Assembly: GCA_900544075.1 (NCBI GenBank)
Contig: UQTJ01000040.1
Coordinates: 1-26,177 of the forward strand
Origin: an uncultured Bacteroides sp.
GTDB lineage: Bacteria > Bacteroidota > Bacteroidia > Bacteroidales > Bacteroidaceae
Direction: 5' to 3'
Length of the DNA: 26,177 nucleotides
Shown: piece by piece, positions 9,286-16,810 of the stretch
How positions within the stretch are numbered: position 1 is the first letter of the stretch
Layout of the letters: every line of letters begins with the position of its first letter
Translations under genes and position numbers: made by a program
The notes under the pieces: generated by a model
Databases searched by the model: none
What the model was told of the DNA's origin: nothing
What the model saw: only the letters and a program-made list of their open reading frames with translations

Positions 9286-10317
9286 ATGAACACCAATCTT
9301 TTACTCCCAGCAGAATGGGACAAACAGAGTTATATACAATTGACATGGCCGCATATAGATACTGACTGGGCCTACATGTTAGACGAAGTAGAAGAATGTT
9401 TCGTAAACTTAGCTACTGAGATAGCTTTAAGACAGCCTTTGCTGTTAGTGGCTCCTGAGTTTCCGGAAGCGCTGAATAACTTCCCATACAAGGAAAACAT
9501 CACATTCTTCCAGTGTAAGACCAACGATACATGGGCCAGGGACCATGCTTTCATAACACTGAAGGACAAGCATGGCGACCCTCAACTGTTAGACTTCTGC
9601 TTCAACGGCTGGGGAATGAAATTCGCATCGGACAAGGACAATCTGATAAACAGCAAGCTGTTCGGCAAATCTCTACTAAACGGTGACTATATCAACAAGC
9701 GCGATTTCGTTCTCGAAGGTGGCTCTATAGAAAGCGACGGCAAAGGTACAATGCTCACTACATCGCTCTGTCTGCTCGCTCCCAACAGAAACGATACCAA
9801 ATCACGCCATGAAATCGAGGAGTATCTGAAAGAGACATTCAATCTTCAGCAGGTTCTATGGCTCGATTACGGTTATCTGGCCGGCGACGACACAGACAGC
9901 CACGTAGATACTCTTGCCAGACTGTGTCCGGACGATACTATCGCATACGTTAAATGCAGCGACACGAACGACGAACATTACAGCGCTTTGCTCGCAATGG
10001 AGAAGCAGTTGGAGTCATTCACCACTCTCGACGGAAAGCCTTACAGACTGCTACCGCTCCCTATGCCGGAAGCTATCTATGACGAGGACGGCTACAGACT
10101 GCCTGCAACATATGCCAACTTCCTGATTATGAACGAGACTGTGCTCTACCCTACATACGCACAGCCTGAAAATGACAAGGAAGCGGCAAGAGTATTGTCG
10201 GAAGCATTCCCGGGCAGAGAAATCGTTGGTGTGGACTGCAGGGCACTTATCAAGCAGCACGGTTCACTCCACTGTGTGACAATGCAGTATCCAGAATCAG
10301 TATTCAAAGGTAAATAA
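9286..10317 (+). CDS. aguA: Agmatine deiminase (peptidylarginine deiminase family)
   Basis: A 343-residue cytoplasmic enzyme that hydrolyses agmatine to N-carbamoylputrescine and ammonia. The family active site is visible: the Asp of WARDHAF (Asp86), LEGGSIE around residue 144, the His and Asp of SHVDTLARL (His206, Asp208), and the nucleophile Cys330 in GSLHCVT near the C-terminus. The usual GGGGxHC glycine run is replaced by QHGSLHC. The next gene starts 28 bp downstream and encodes the enzyme for the following step, which strongly supports agmatine as substrate rather than peptidyl-arginine. No signal peptide is seen, unlike the secreted Porphyromonas enzyme. No arginine decarboxylase lies in the window, so agmatine must come from elsewhere in the genome or from outside. 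Confidence 0.92.
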   Translation: MNTNLLLPAEWDKQSYIQLTWPHIDTDWAYMLDEVEECFVNLATEIALRQPLLLVAPEFPEALNNFPYKENITFFQCKTNDTWARDHAFITLKDKHGDPQLLDFCFNGWGMKFASDKDNLINSKLFGKSLLNGDYINKRDFVLEGGSIESDGKGTMLTTSLCLLAPNRNDTKSRHEIEEYLKETFNLQQVLWLDYGYLAGDDTDSHVDTLARLCPDDTIAYVKCSDTNDEHYSALLAMEKQLESFTTLDGKPYRLLPLPMPEAIYDEDGYRLPATYANFLIMNETVLYPTYAQPENDKEAARVLSEAFPGREIVGVDCRALIKQHGSLHCVTMQYPESVFKGK

Positions 10318-10345
10318 TATAAACATAAAACAAACATAATTCAAT

Positions 10346-11233
10346 ATGAACAGAATAATAAGAGTAGGTATCGTCCAGCAGTCTTGCACAGGAGATATCA
10401 AATATAACTTGGAAAAACTTCACAGAAACATAGCATCTCTGGCTAAAGCCGGAGCACAGTTGGTGGTACTGCAGGAATTGCACAATTCCCTGTATTTCTG
10501 CCAGACAGAAGATACACGTCTTTTCGACCTTGCAGAACCTATTCCAGGCCCTTCTACAGGTTTCTACAGTGAGATAGCTGCCGCATACGGTATAGTTCTC
10601 GTAACATCACTTTTCGAGCGCCGTGCAGCCGGACTGTATCACAACACAGCTGTGGTATTCGAAAAAGACGGTAGCATAGCAGGCAAATACCGCAAGATGC
10701 ACATTCCTGACGACCCTGCATATTACGAAAAGTTCTATTTCACTCCGGGCGATATAGGCTTCGAGCCGATACAGACTTCTGTAGGAAAACTCGGAGTACA
10801 GGTGTGCTGGGACCAGTGGTATCCGGAAGGAGCACGTCTGATGGCACTCAAGGGAGCAGAACTTCTTATCTACCCTACAGCTATCGGATGGGAAAGCACT
10901 GATACTCAGGAAGAGAAACTCCGTCAGCTTGGTGCATGGGTAACAGTTCAGAGAGGTCATGCCGTAGCCAACGGATTGCCTGTCATTGCAGTGAACCGCG
11001 TAGGACACGAGCCTGACCCGTCTGGTCAGACCAACGGAATCCAGTTCTGGGGAAACAGTTTCGTAGCAGGTCCGCAGGGAGAAATTATAGCTCAGGCTGA
11101 CAATATGAAGGAAGAAAACATCATCGTGGACATCGACATGAACAGAAGCGAAAATGTACGCCGCTGGTGGCCATTCCTCAGGGACCGCAGAATAGATGAG
11201 TTTGGAGAACTTACAAAACGATTCAGAGACTGA
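10346..11233 (+). CDS. aguB: N-carbamoylputrescine amidase (nitrilase superfamily)
   Basis: A 295-residue nitrilase-fold amidohydrolase that converts N-carbamoylputrescine to putrescine, carbon dioxide and ammonia. The catalytic triad is in place: Glu44 in LQELHN, Lys117 in YRKMHIPDD and Cys154 in VQVCWDQWYPEGAR. The stretches YEKFYFTPGD and GWESTDTQEE are typical of the AguB branch. It follows agmatine deiminase directly, completing the two-step route from agmatine to putrescine. Its 3' end overlaps the first possible start of the coiled-coil gene by 38 bp, which suggests co-transcription and perhaps coupling. Confidence 0.94.
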   Translation: MNRIIRVGIVQQSCTGDIKYNLEKLHRNIASLAKAGAQLVVLQELHNSLYFCQTEDTRLFDLAEPIPGPSTGFYSEIAAAYGIVLVTSLFERRAAGLYHNTAVVFEKDGSIAGKYRKMHIPDDPAYYEKFYFTPGDIGFEPIQTSVGKLGVQVCWDQWYPEGARLMALKGAELLIYPTAIGWESTDTQEEKLRQLGAWVTVQRGHAVANGLPVIAVNRVGHEPDPSGQTNGIQFWGNSFVAGPQGEIIAQADNMKEENIIVDIDMNRSENVRRWWPFLRDRRIDEFGELTKRFRD

Positions 11234-13250
11234 TAAATATTTACATGACATGGGTAAACTTGCACTTAAAATCTATAAAGCATTGTATGGTTTGGACATC
11301 GAAGCCCAAAACACTGAACTGACAAGGCTCAGACTTGAGAATAAAAGATTGTCCGAACTGTTGAGAAGTACATCGAGGGAATACAACTCCCTTAACGAGA
11401 AATACAAAAAGAATAAAGAAAGTATAAACAGTGAATATGGGGTTGTATCCGACGAGCTACAGAAACTCAAAGAGAAGTACGAGACCATAGTCATGGAAAA
11501 AGAGGCCTTAGAGAAATCGGCAAAGGAGGACTCTGAAAAGTTTAAGGAGGAAATGAACAGAATTTCCCTGGAATCTGAGAAGATGACCGGGGAAATTGCA
11601 AGTCTGCAGAAAGTCATCGAAGGACTTAATGCAGAGAAAGAAGCTCTTGAAAATGAGAAGGAAACTCTTGGCTTAGAAAAAGAAAAACTTGCCAAGGAAT
11701 TAGAGACTCTATGTAGCGACAAGTCAAGTATCAGCAAGGAACTTGAAACACTTAAGGAACAGCACCTTGCTGAGAAAGAAGGACTTAACAATGAGTATGG
11801 ATTGGTAGCAGATGAATTGAAATCACTCAAGGAAAAATACGAATCCATAGTAAAGGAGAAAGAAAGTCTTGAAAGCTCAGCCAAGGAAAATTCTGAAAAG
11901 CTTAAGGAAGAAACCACTAAAATCTCTTTGGAATCTGAAAAGATGACAGGAGAGATAGAAAATCTGCAAAAGGTTATCGAAGGACTTAAAACAGAGATAA
12001 ATGGACTAAATTCCGAAATTGCAGGCCTGAACACACAGGTTGAAACCCTTTCAAAAGACAAAGAAGCTCTAAGCAAGGAGAACGAAGCTCTTAACAAAGA
12101 GAAGGATGTCGTCGGTAAAGAAAAAGAAGCCTTAGACAAAGAGGTAGAGATTCTTAATAATGAGAAGAATACACTAAATAACGATAAGCTAACTCTCGAT
12201 AAAGAGCTTGAAACTCTCAGAAAAGAACTGGAATCGCTTAAGGAGAATCATCAGACTGAAAAAGATAATATCGGCAAGGAGTTAAAGTCTGCCAATGAGC
12301 TTCATGCGACAGAGAAAGACAGCCTCAAAAAGGAGATTGAAAGTCTTAATAAGGAAGTTGAAGGCCTCAACAAAGAATTATCATCTGTTAAAGAACAGTA
12401 TATCAAGGAGAAAGAAGAAAATTCAGTTCTTTCAGAAAGGGTCAAGGCTTTGGAAAACGAAATAGAAAGCATCAGCCTGAATGCTGAAGAAAAAACTACA
12501 GAAGAAGTTCCTACAATAATCGAGGAAGAAACACCGGCTACAGAAACTGCGGTAGACGAAAAAGCATCCGAAAGCAATGACGACGAGGAAACTATTAAAG
12601 AGAATATGCAAAAAGAGATTATCTCTTTAACTCAGAAATACGACTATATCCGCGTCACAACTACTGTAGGAAACCAGTACATCTATCTGTCAAAACATTT
12701 CCAGCTCAGGACCGGTCTGTTCGACTGGGGAATAGAAGGAAAGGAAATCATCACTGACGAAACTCTTTATCTGGAAAATTCCACTGTAGCAAAAATGGAA
12801 GGTCTGGACAGTCCGTACGATGGCGAGGAAATAATATGCAATTTCGATGACGAAGACTCCGCATCTGCCGTTGCAGACTCTTTGCTTATGGCTATCTGTA
12901 CTTACCAGCCTATACAGGTAAATTATCATGACAAGAACGGACGTACAACACAGAAAAATCTGTATCACATCACCTTCAAGCCTCTGGCAAACAAGTTCAG
13001 TCTGCCATACAAGAATCTTTTCAGAGATATGCTTGACGATAAGATAGATGCCGAACAGCTGTCTGCATTATGTCCGCATAATCCGGAGCCAAGAAACTTT
13101 GCGATTCAGCAGATTCAGACTCTCCGCCGTTTCAATGCTTTCTTCACCACGAAAGAAGGTATAGAAACCCTGAAGGAAGGTATAAAATTAGCTCAGGATG
13201 CTGAGCAGACAGAGCTGGCAGAGGTGTTGATGAGTAAGATTCAGAGCTGA
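11196..13250 (+). CDS. Long coiled-coil protein with conserved C-terminal domain, function unknown
   Basis: 684 residues. After a short N-terminal segment (about 1-45), residues 45-430 are a charged coiled coil rich in Lys, Glu and Leu with EALxKEKE-type heptads. Residues 80-147 recur at 200-267, an offset of exactly 120 residues, so one unit has been duplicated. An acidic, Thr-rich linker (about 430-470) leads to a globular C-terminal domain (about 470-684). I do not recognise that domain firmly. Its part from about 560 to 647 recalls the edges of a WYL domain (an IQVNYHDKNGRT strand and PRNFAIQQIQTLRRF at the end), but the WYL tripeptide is absent. No signal peptide or membrane segment, so probably cytoplasmic. 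The ATG at 11196 lies inside aguB; an in-frame ATG at 11250, 16 bp after the aguB stop, is an equally good start. Why it follows the polyamine genes is unclear. Confidence 0.8.
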   Translation: MSLENLQNDSETDKYLHDMGKLALKIYKALYGLDIEAQNTELTRLRLENKRLSELLRSTSREYNSLNEKYKKNKESINSEYGVVSDELQKLKEKYETIVMEKEALEKSAKEDSEKFKEEMNRISLESEKMTGEIASLQKVIEGLNAEKEALENEKETLGLEKEKLAKELETLCSDKSSISKELETLKEQHLAEKEGLNNEYGLVADELKSLKEKYESIVKEKESLESSAKENSEKLKEETTKISLESEKMTGEIENLQKVIEGLKTEINGLNSEIAGLNTQVETLSKDKEALSKENEALNKEKDVVGKEKEALDKEVEILNNEKNTLNNDKLTLDKELETLRKELESLKENHQTEKDNIGKELKSANELHATEKDSLKKEIESLNKEVEGLNKELSSVKEQYIKEKEENSVLSERVKALENEIESISLNAEEKTTEEVPTIIEEETPATETAVDEKASESNDDEETIKENMQKEIISLTQKYDYIRVTTTVGNQYIYLSKHFQLRTGLFDWGIEGKEIITDETLYLENSTVAKMEGLDSPYDGEEIICNFDDEDSASAVADSLLMAICTYQPIQVNYHDKNGRTTQKNLYHITFKPLANKFSLPYKNLFRDMLDDKIDAEQLSALCPHNPEPRNFAIQQIQTLRRFNAFFTTKEGIETLKEGIKLAQDAEQTELAEVLMSKIQS
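11433..11996 (+). repeat. Internal 360-bp-offset duplication in the coiled-coil gene
   Basis: The segment 11433-11636 (starting EYGVVSDELQKLKEKYE) reappears at 11793-11996 (EYGLVADELKSLKEKYE), including the identical stretch ISLESEKMTGEI. The two copies differ at many synonymous sites, so the duplication is old but still clear in protein. Confidence 0.75.
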
Positions 13251-13264
13251 TATTGTTGTTCAGA

Positions 13265-13305
13265 ATATGTTCACTGGGCGTTCAGAAACCGTTCAGTGAA
13301 CATAT
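13265..13305. repeat. 12-bp-arm inverted repeat after the coiled-coil gene
   Basis: Perfect arms ATATGTTCACTG (13265-13276) and CAGTGAACATAT (13294-13305) flank a 17-base loop that itself contains GTTCAG twice. It starts 14 bp after the stop codon. It lacks a T-run, so it may be a processing hairpin or the end of an inserted element rather than a terminator. Confidence 0.6.
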
Positions 13306-13313
13306 AATGAACA
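13294..13313 (+). repeat. CAGTGAAC-N5-ATGAACA motif, copy 1
   Basis: This 20-bp motif recurs with the same 5-base gap at 15921-15940. The two copies bracket the ATPase gene and the 273-aa unknown gene. Confidence 0.45.
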
Positions 13314-13344
13314 CAGTATGAACGACTTTTATTAGCTATAAAAT

Positions 13345-13385
13345 ATTATGCTGCGTAAACATTATGTTTGCGGTGCATAATAAAT
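13345..13385 (+). repeat. 41-bp palindromic repeat, copy A
   Basis: It begins ATTATGC and ends with the inverse GCATAAT followed by AAAT, with an inner AAACAT-T-ATGTTT palindrome. It matches copy B (13502-13542) at 36 of 41 positions. It contains TATGTTTG, a possible -7 box, but no matching -33 element. It abuts the intrinsic terminator. Confidence 0.7.
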
Positions 13386-13388
13386 CCA

Positions 13389-13423
13389 CGAGTCATTCGG
13401 AATTAGCGGATGGCTCGTTTTTT
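13389..13423 (+). terminator. Intrinsic terminator
   Basis: The stem arms CGAGTCATTCG (13389-13399) and CGGATGGCTCG (13407-13417) pair over 11 bp with two G-U wobbles, loop GAATTAG, followed by six T (13418-13423). It probably ends the tamB/agmatine/coiled-coil transcription unit. Confidence 0.85.
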
Positions 13424-13496
13424 ATTTATGCAAGAAATATTTATATACCATATTTTTAGGGATGCATGTATTATGATAAAAAACATTGTTTGAAAT

Positions 13497-13527
13497 TTTG
13501 TATTATGCAGCGCAATCATTATGTTTG
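13497..13527 (+). promoter_or_regulatory. Promoter of the ATPase gene
   Basis: TTTG (13497-13500), 19 bp, then TATGTTTG (13520-13527) fits the Bacteroidota TTTG / TAnnTTTG consensus at the right spacing. The start site would fall near 13534, giving a leader of about 16 bases to the ATG at 13550. The -7 box lies inside palindromic repeat copy B, so a protein bound to the repeat would block transcription. Confidence 0.6.
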
Positions 13528-13542
13528 TGATGCATAATAAAT
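13502..13542 (+). repeat. 41-bp palindromic repeat, copy B
   Basis: Same architecture as copy A: ATTATGC at the left, GCATAAT then AAAT at the right. It ends 7 bp before the ATPase start codon and contains that gene's -7 box. Probable operator or target site, perhaps of the neighbouring protein itself. Confidence 0.7.
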
Positions 13543-13549
13543 TATAGAT

Positions 13550-14923
13550 ATGAAATTCGTTGATAGAATAGATGAAGCTACACGACTGAAAGATTCTCTC
13601 GTCAAAGAAAAATCCTCATTAGTAGTAATTTACGGTCGTAGACGACTTGGCAAGTCAACTCTTATCAAAAGAGTATTGTCGGATACTGATGTTTATTTCC
13701 TTGCAGACCGTTCAGAAAGCCAGTATCAGAGAACATTGCTTGCAAAAGTGATAGCACAAATATTTCCGGATTTTGATAAATTGACATATCCGGATTGGGA
13801 ATCAATGTTTCGTGCTATAAATTATCGGACAGACAAACGTTTTACTTTATGTTTGGATGAATTTCCATACCTTGTGGAACAATCTCCGGAAATGCCATCT
13901 GTCTTACAGAAACTTATTGATGAAAAGCAGCTGAAATATAACATTGTACTTTGCGGTTCATCACAAAATATGATGTATGGATTATTTCTTGATTCTACAG
14001 CACCTCTCTATGGTCGTACTGATGAAATAATGCGACTCACATCCATACGTTTGCCTTACATTCAAGAGGCACTGAACCTCAATGCGATTAATGCCATTGA
14101 AGAGTATGCCGTATGGGGTGGTGTACCACGCTATTGGGAACTCAGGGAAAACAGGAGTTCATTTGAAGATGCTATGTGGCATAATATTCTATCTATAAAT
14201 GGAGCTCTATATGAGGAACCTGTAAAACTGTTCCAGGACGATGTAAAAGATATAGTCAAGACATCTACTATAATGTCTTATATTGGTACTGGCTCAAACA
14301 GGCTTTCTGAGATTGCAGCACGATGCAATGAGCCGGCAACCAATCTGTCGCGTCCATTGAAGAAACTCATTGACCTTGGTTTCCTGGAGAAAGAAGTGCC
14401 ATTCGGTGTGGACGAGAAAAACACGAAAAAAAGTCTTTACAAAATTGCTGATCCGTTCATGGCATACTATTATCAGTTTGTTGTTCCAAATCGTTCGTTC
14501 ATCGAACTTGGCCGACATTTGCCAATTAAACAGGCTTTGAGTGCTCATTTCTCGGAATATGTTAGCATGCAATGGGAAAAGTTGTGTCGTGATGCTGTAA
14601 CAGGCAACCTGATTAATGGAATTGTTTACGGCAAGGCAAATCGTTGGTGGGGTTCAGTCATCAACGAAGATAAAAAACCTGAACAGATTGAGATTGATGT
14701 AATGGCTGAATCGCTTGATAAAAAATATCTGTTAGTAGGTGAATGCAAATGGACCACACAAGAAAACGGTAAACAATTAACAGCAAAACTCCTACGCAAA
14801 GCCAATCTATTGCCTTTTGCCTCAAATTATACGATTGTGACGGTGTTATTCCTTAAAAACGCTCCTAAAGATGATGAAGGGAATGCGATGTTGGCAGAGG
14901 ATGTTATTGGGTTATTGAAGTAA
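13550..14923 (+). CDS. Archaeal-type ATPase (ATPase_2) with C-terminal PD-(D/E)XK nuclease-like domain
   Basis: 457 residues. The N-terminal P-loop ATPase has Walker A GRRRLGKST (residues 29-37), Walker B FTLCLDE (Asp103, Glu104) and a sensor-like strand LCGSSQ. A winged-helix segment follows at about 245-290 (RLSEIAARCNEPATNLSRPL). The C-terminal part has the nuclease core pattern EID (Asp383) and GECKW (Glu398, Lys400), as in the DUF234-type tails of this family. These STAND/AAA-like ATPases are expanded in archaea and Bacteroidota. Their role is poorly known; links to mobile DNA or defence are suspected. The ATPase and nuclease-like residues all look intact. It has its own repeat-embedded promoter and follows a terminator, so it is an independent unit. 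The next gene is 80 bp downstream. Confidence 0.88.
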   Translation: MKFVDRIDEATRLKDSLVKEKSSLVVIYGRRRLGKSTLIKRVLSDTDVYFLADRSESQYQRTLLAKVIAQIFPDFDKLTYPDWESMFRAINYRTDKRFTLCLDEFPYLVEQSPEMPSVLQKLIDEKQLKYNIVLCGSSQNMMYGLFLDSTAPLYGRTDEIMRLTSIRLPYIQEALNLNAINAIEEYAVWGGVPRYWELRENRSSFEDAMWHNILSINGALYEEPVKLFQDDVKDIVKTSTIMSYIGTGSNRLSEIAARCNEPATNLSRPLKKLIDLGFLEKEVPFGVDEKNTKKSLYKIADPFMAYYYQFVVPNRSFIELGRHLPIKQALSAHFSEYVSMQWEKLCRDAVTGNLINGIVYGKANRWWGSVINEDKKPEQIEIDVMAESLDKKYLLVGECKWTTQENGKQLTAKLLRKANLLPFASNYTIVTVLFLKNAPKDDEGNAMLAEDVIGLLK

Positions 14924-15003
14924 GTTTAAAACAAAATAAGCAGTAACTTTATAACGAACAGAGATAATTTTTATCAATATTATAAACAATAAAATGATGG
15001 TTT

Positions 15004-15825
15004 ATGATTACTTCAACTATGACATTAGAAGAGATTGCTAAAGAACTTCTAATAGATTTCCGAGAGGTATATGATAGATGGAATAAATTTGGAGGCAAAT
15101 TTAGGCGAATGTCTTTGAATCAGATTAGATTCCCATGGTTTTGGAATAATACTATCAAAACCAAAAGATTTAATAACTGGAATATTATATTCAGTGCATG
15201 GTCTAAAAAGGAAACAAAAATTGTAGACCCTATTTTTGTTGTATCTTTTCATTATAATGGAGGTACATGGACGGCTTCTATATTAAAGGACCTTGTATTA
15301 TTTTTTCCTTTACATTTTTTTGAAAGATACAAAGAAAGATTTCTGAAATTTAACTTGGAAGATTTACAAATATCTAATAAAGATATCAGAGATGTTTTTT
15401 ACGCTTTAAATAATCGTATTTTTCTATATAAAAGAGAAAGAGAAGATTCTATAAGGGGATTTTGTTATAACGGTATGATTCTTGGTGACTGGATAGGTGA
15501 AAATTGTGGTATAGTGAAAACTTTTATCTCTATTGAAGAGATGAAAGTAAATCAATTTGCTGAATACTTTGATTGCCTTAAAAACAGGCTTATTCTTGAT
15601 ATGTATAGATGTAGGAAAGGGATAGAAATGATGTATAATTCCGAATTAGTTGATTGTATTCCTGATACATATTTTGAATATGAGGAAATGAACAAATTTT
15701 TATGGAATTTGGAAAACCGTCTTTTGACTGTCACCCACAGAAAGTGTATTGATTATTATTCTAAACATAAAATTGAAGTGGATAAGTGCACTCATATGCT
15801 GAACGTAATAATGGATAATCAATAG
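15004..15825 (+). CDS. Hypothetical protein, 273 aa, AT-rich accessory gene
   Basis: I do not recognise this protein. It is 273 residues, soluble, rich in Phe, Tyr, Trp, Lys and Asn, with no signal peptide or membrane segment. Notable elements are a WFWNNT stretch near residue 45, LHFFERYKERF at 103-113 (a His followed by RYKER) and a later GIVKTFIS strand. A His then R-x-x-x-R helix and a KTF strand are seen in some small RNase-like toxins, but this is only a resemblance. Base composition is clearly more AT-rich than the flanking core operons, and two copies of CAGTGAAC-N5-ATGAACA bracket it together with the ATPase gene. It may be co-transcribed with the ATPase (80-bp gap) or stand alone. 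Length and codon pattern favour a real gene. Confidence 0.7.
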   Translation: MITSTMTLEEIAKELLIDFREVYDRWNKFGGKFRRMSLNQIRFPWFWNNTIKTKRFNNWNIIFSAWSKKETKIVDPIFVVSFHYNGGTWTASILKDLVLFFPLHFFERYKERFLKFNLEDLQISNKDIRDVFYALNNRIFLYKREREDSIRGFCYNGMILGDWIGENCGIVKTFISIEEMKVNQFAEYFDCLKNRLILDMYRCRKGIEMMYNSELVDCIPDTYFEYEEMNKFLWNLENRLLTVTHRKCIDYYSKHKIEVDKCTHMLNVIMDNQ

Positions 15826-15920
15826 TGCAAGTCCATATATGAGTATAAATGAATATGTTTTGGAAACATATTTAAAACTTTTTACAAAGTGAGTACTATA
15901 TTTACTAATGAATGAAATGT

Positions 15921-15940
15921 CAGTGAACTTGGAATGAACA
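15921..15940 (+). repeat. CAGTGAAC-N5-ATGAACA motif, copy 2
   Basis: Second copy of the motif at 13294-13313, same orientation and same 5-base gap. It lies between the 273-aa gene and the convergent GIY-YIG gene, near an 11-bp palindrome TTCATGATGAA at 15970-15980. Confidence 0.45.
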
Positions 15941-15994
15941 GATAATATTTACCAAGTATCCACCGACAGTTCATGATGAATGAAAAAATGTAAA

Positions 15995-16492
15995 TTACTC
16001 TCTTAAATTTGCAAAAGGTAATTTCCCTTCATGTGATTCTTTAAATTCTAAAATAAGACGAAATTCTTCATCTCTCGGAAGAGTATCAACCTCTGTTTCT
16101 TTCCAACAGAAACAGAGGTCGGAAGAATCTTTCAGTTGCCAAATATATCTGCCTCCCCAATGTCCTACGTCCTTACCATTACCAAAGTCAAGATATTGTT
16201 TTATTCTTTTGTTTAGTCTGTTTTTTGAACTTCCTCCACCGGCTTTACCAATATAAAGTATTTCTGTATTTTCAACCCATTTAATTTTAAGTGTATTTAA
16301 ATCTACATTAGGGTTTCGTCCTTTAAAATGCCCTCCTGTTCCTTTTTCAATAAAAACAGGTTTATCCGTATTATTTCTTACTACAGCGTAAACTCCATTG
16401 ACATTTGGTATTGCAGAAATGTCCAATAATAGTTCTTTTACAGGAATAAATCCTTTGAAACCGAGGTTTTCTAAATCTTTTTTCGTATTCAT
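15995..16492 (-). CDS. GIY-YIG nuclease-like protein
   Basis: 165 residues. The GIY-YIG fold is suggested by GVY at residues 33-35, LYIG at 79-82 followed by KAGGGSSKNRLNKRIKQY (the conserved Arg is probably Arg96), a Glu in RDEEFRLILEF (Glu142 or Glu143) and a late Asn in FANL (Asn162). These are the positions of the family's catalytic Tyr, Arg, Glu and Asn, so the nuclease centre looks plausible. The stretch GHWGGRYIWQL between them is distinctive of this subgroup. It is the last gene of a three-gene operon and starts 2 bp after the stop of the small membrane protein. Substrate and role are unknown; nucleic-acid cleavage in defence or mobile-element biology is a reasonable inference. It converges on the 273-aa gene. 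Confidence 0.78.
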   Translation of the reverse strand: MNTKKDLENLGFKGFIPVKELLLDISAIPNVNGVYAVVRNNTDKPVFIEKGTGGHFKGRNPNVDLNTLKIKWVENTEILYIGKAGGGSSKNRLNKRIKQYLDFGNGKDVGHWGGRYIWQLKDSSDLCFCWKETEVDTLPRDEEFRLILEFKESHEGKLPFANLRE

Positions 16493-16494
16493 AG

Positions 16495-16809
16495 TTATCT
16501 TTTATTATAAAAATGTTCTTCTATATATTTTATGGCATATTTGGCATTGTCTCTCTCTACCTGTGTAGCATACGGATTGTTTAAAGTATTTATCAGTGTT
16601 ATGCGTATGCTTTCAATCTCTTGCGGCGTTTTTCCTTTAAATTCGTTTTCCAGCAATTTGTCTACTTCTTTCAGTCTTTTTTTTCTTCCTAAAGCAAGAT
16701 AAATCAGGTAAGGAATAAGTATCAATAACAGCCATGGAGCTATACTTCCTATTATAATGATAATTATAATCATTAATAATGTTCCGAGTAATGATTGAAT
16801 GCTTTCCAT
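16495..16809 (-). CDS. Small membrane protein, 104 aa, function unknown
   Basis: The first 42 residues hold two closely spaced hydrophobic segments (LLMIIIIIIIGSIAPW and LLLILIPYLIYLAL), then a basic turn RKKRLKE and a hydrophilic, helical C-terminal half of about 60 residues, probably cytoplasmic. No known domain is visible. It sits between the WYL regulator (1 bp after its stop) and the GIY-YIG protein (2 bp before it), so all three are surely one operon. In defence cassettes such small membrane proteins can act as effectors that depolarise or permeabilise the membrane, but nothing in the sequence shows that here; it could equally anchor the nuclease-like partner. Confidence 0.72.
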   Translation of the reverse strand: MESIQSLLGTLLMIIIIIIIGSIAPWLLLILIPYLIYLALGRKKRLKEVDKLLENEFKGKTPQEIESIRITLINTLNNPYATQVERDNAKYAIKYIEEHFYNKR

Positions 16810-16810
16810 A

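Noticed and set aside
11433..11996. Possible CRISPR-like or tandem DNA repeat
   Set aside because: The repetition is at protein level within a coiled coil, with synonymous drift; there are no short identical repeats with unique spacers.
11273..12139. 288-residue open frame antisense to the coiled-coil gene
   Set aside because: The Ser/Phe/Leu repeats mirror the Lys/Glu heptads of the real gene; no independent protein character.
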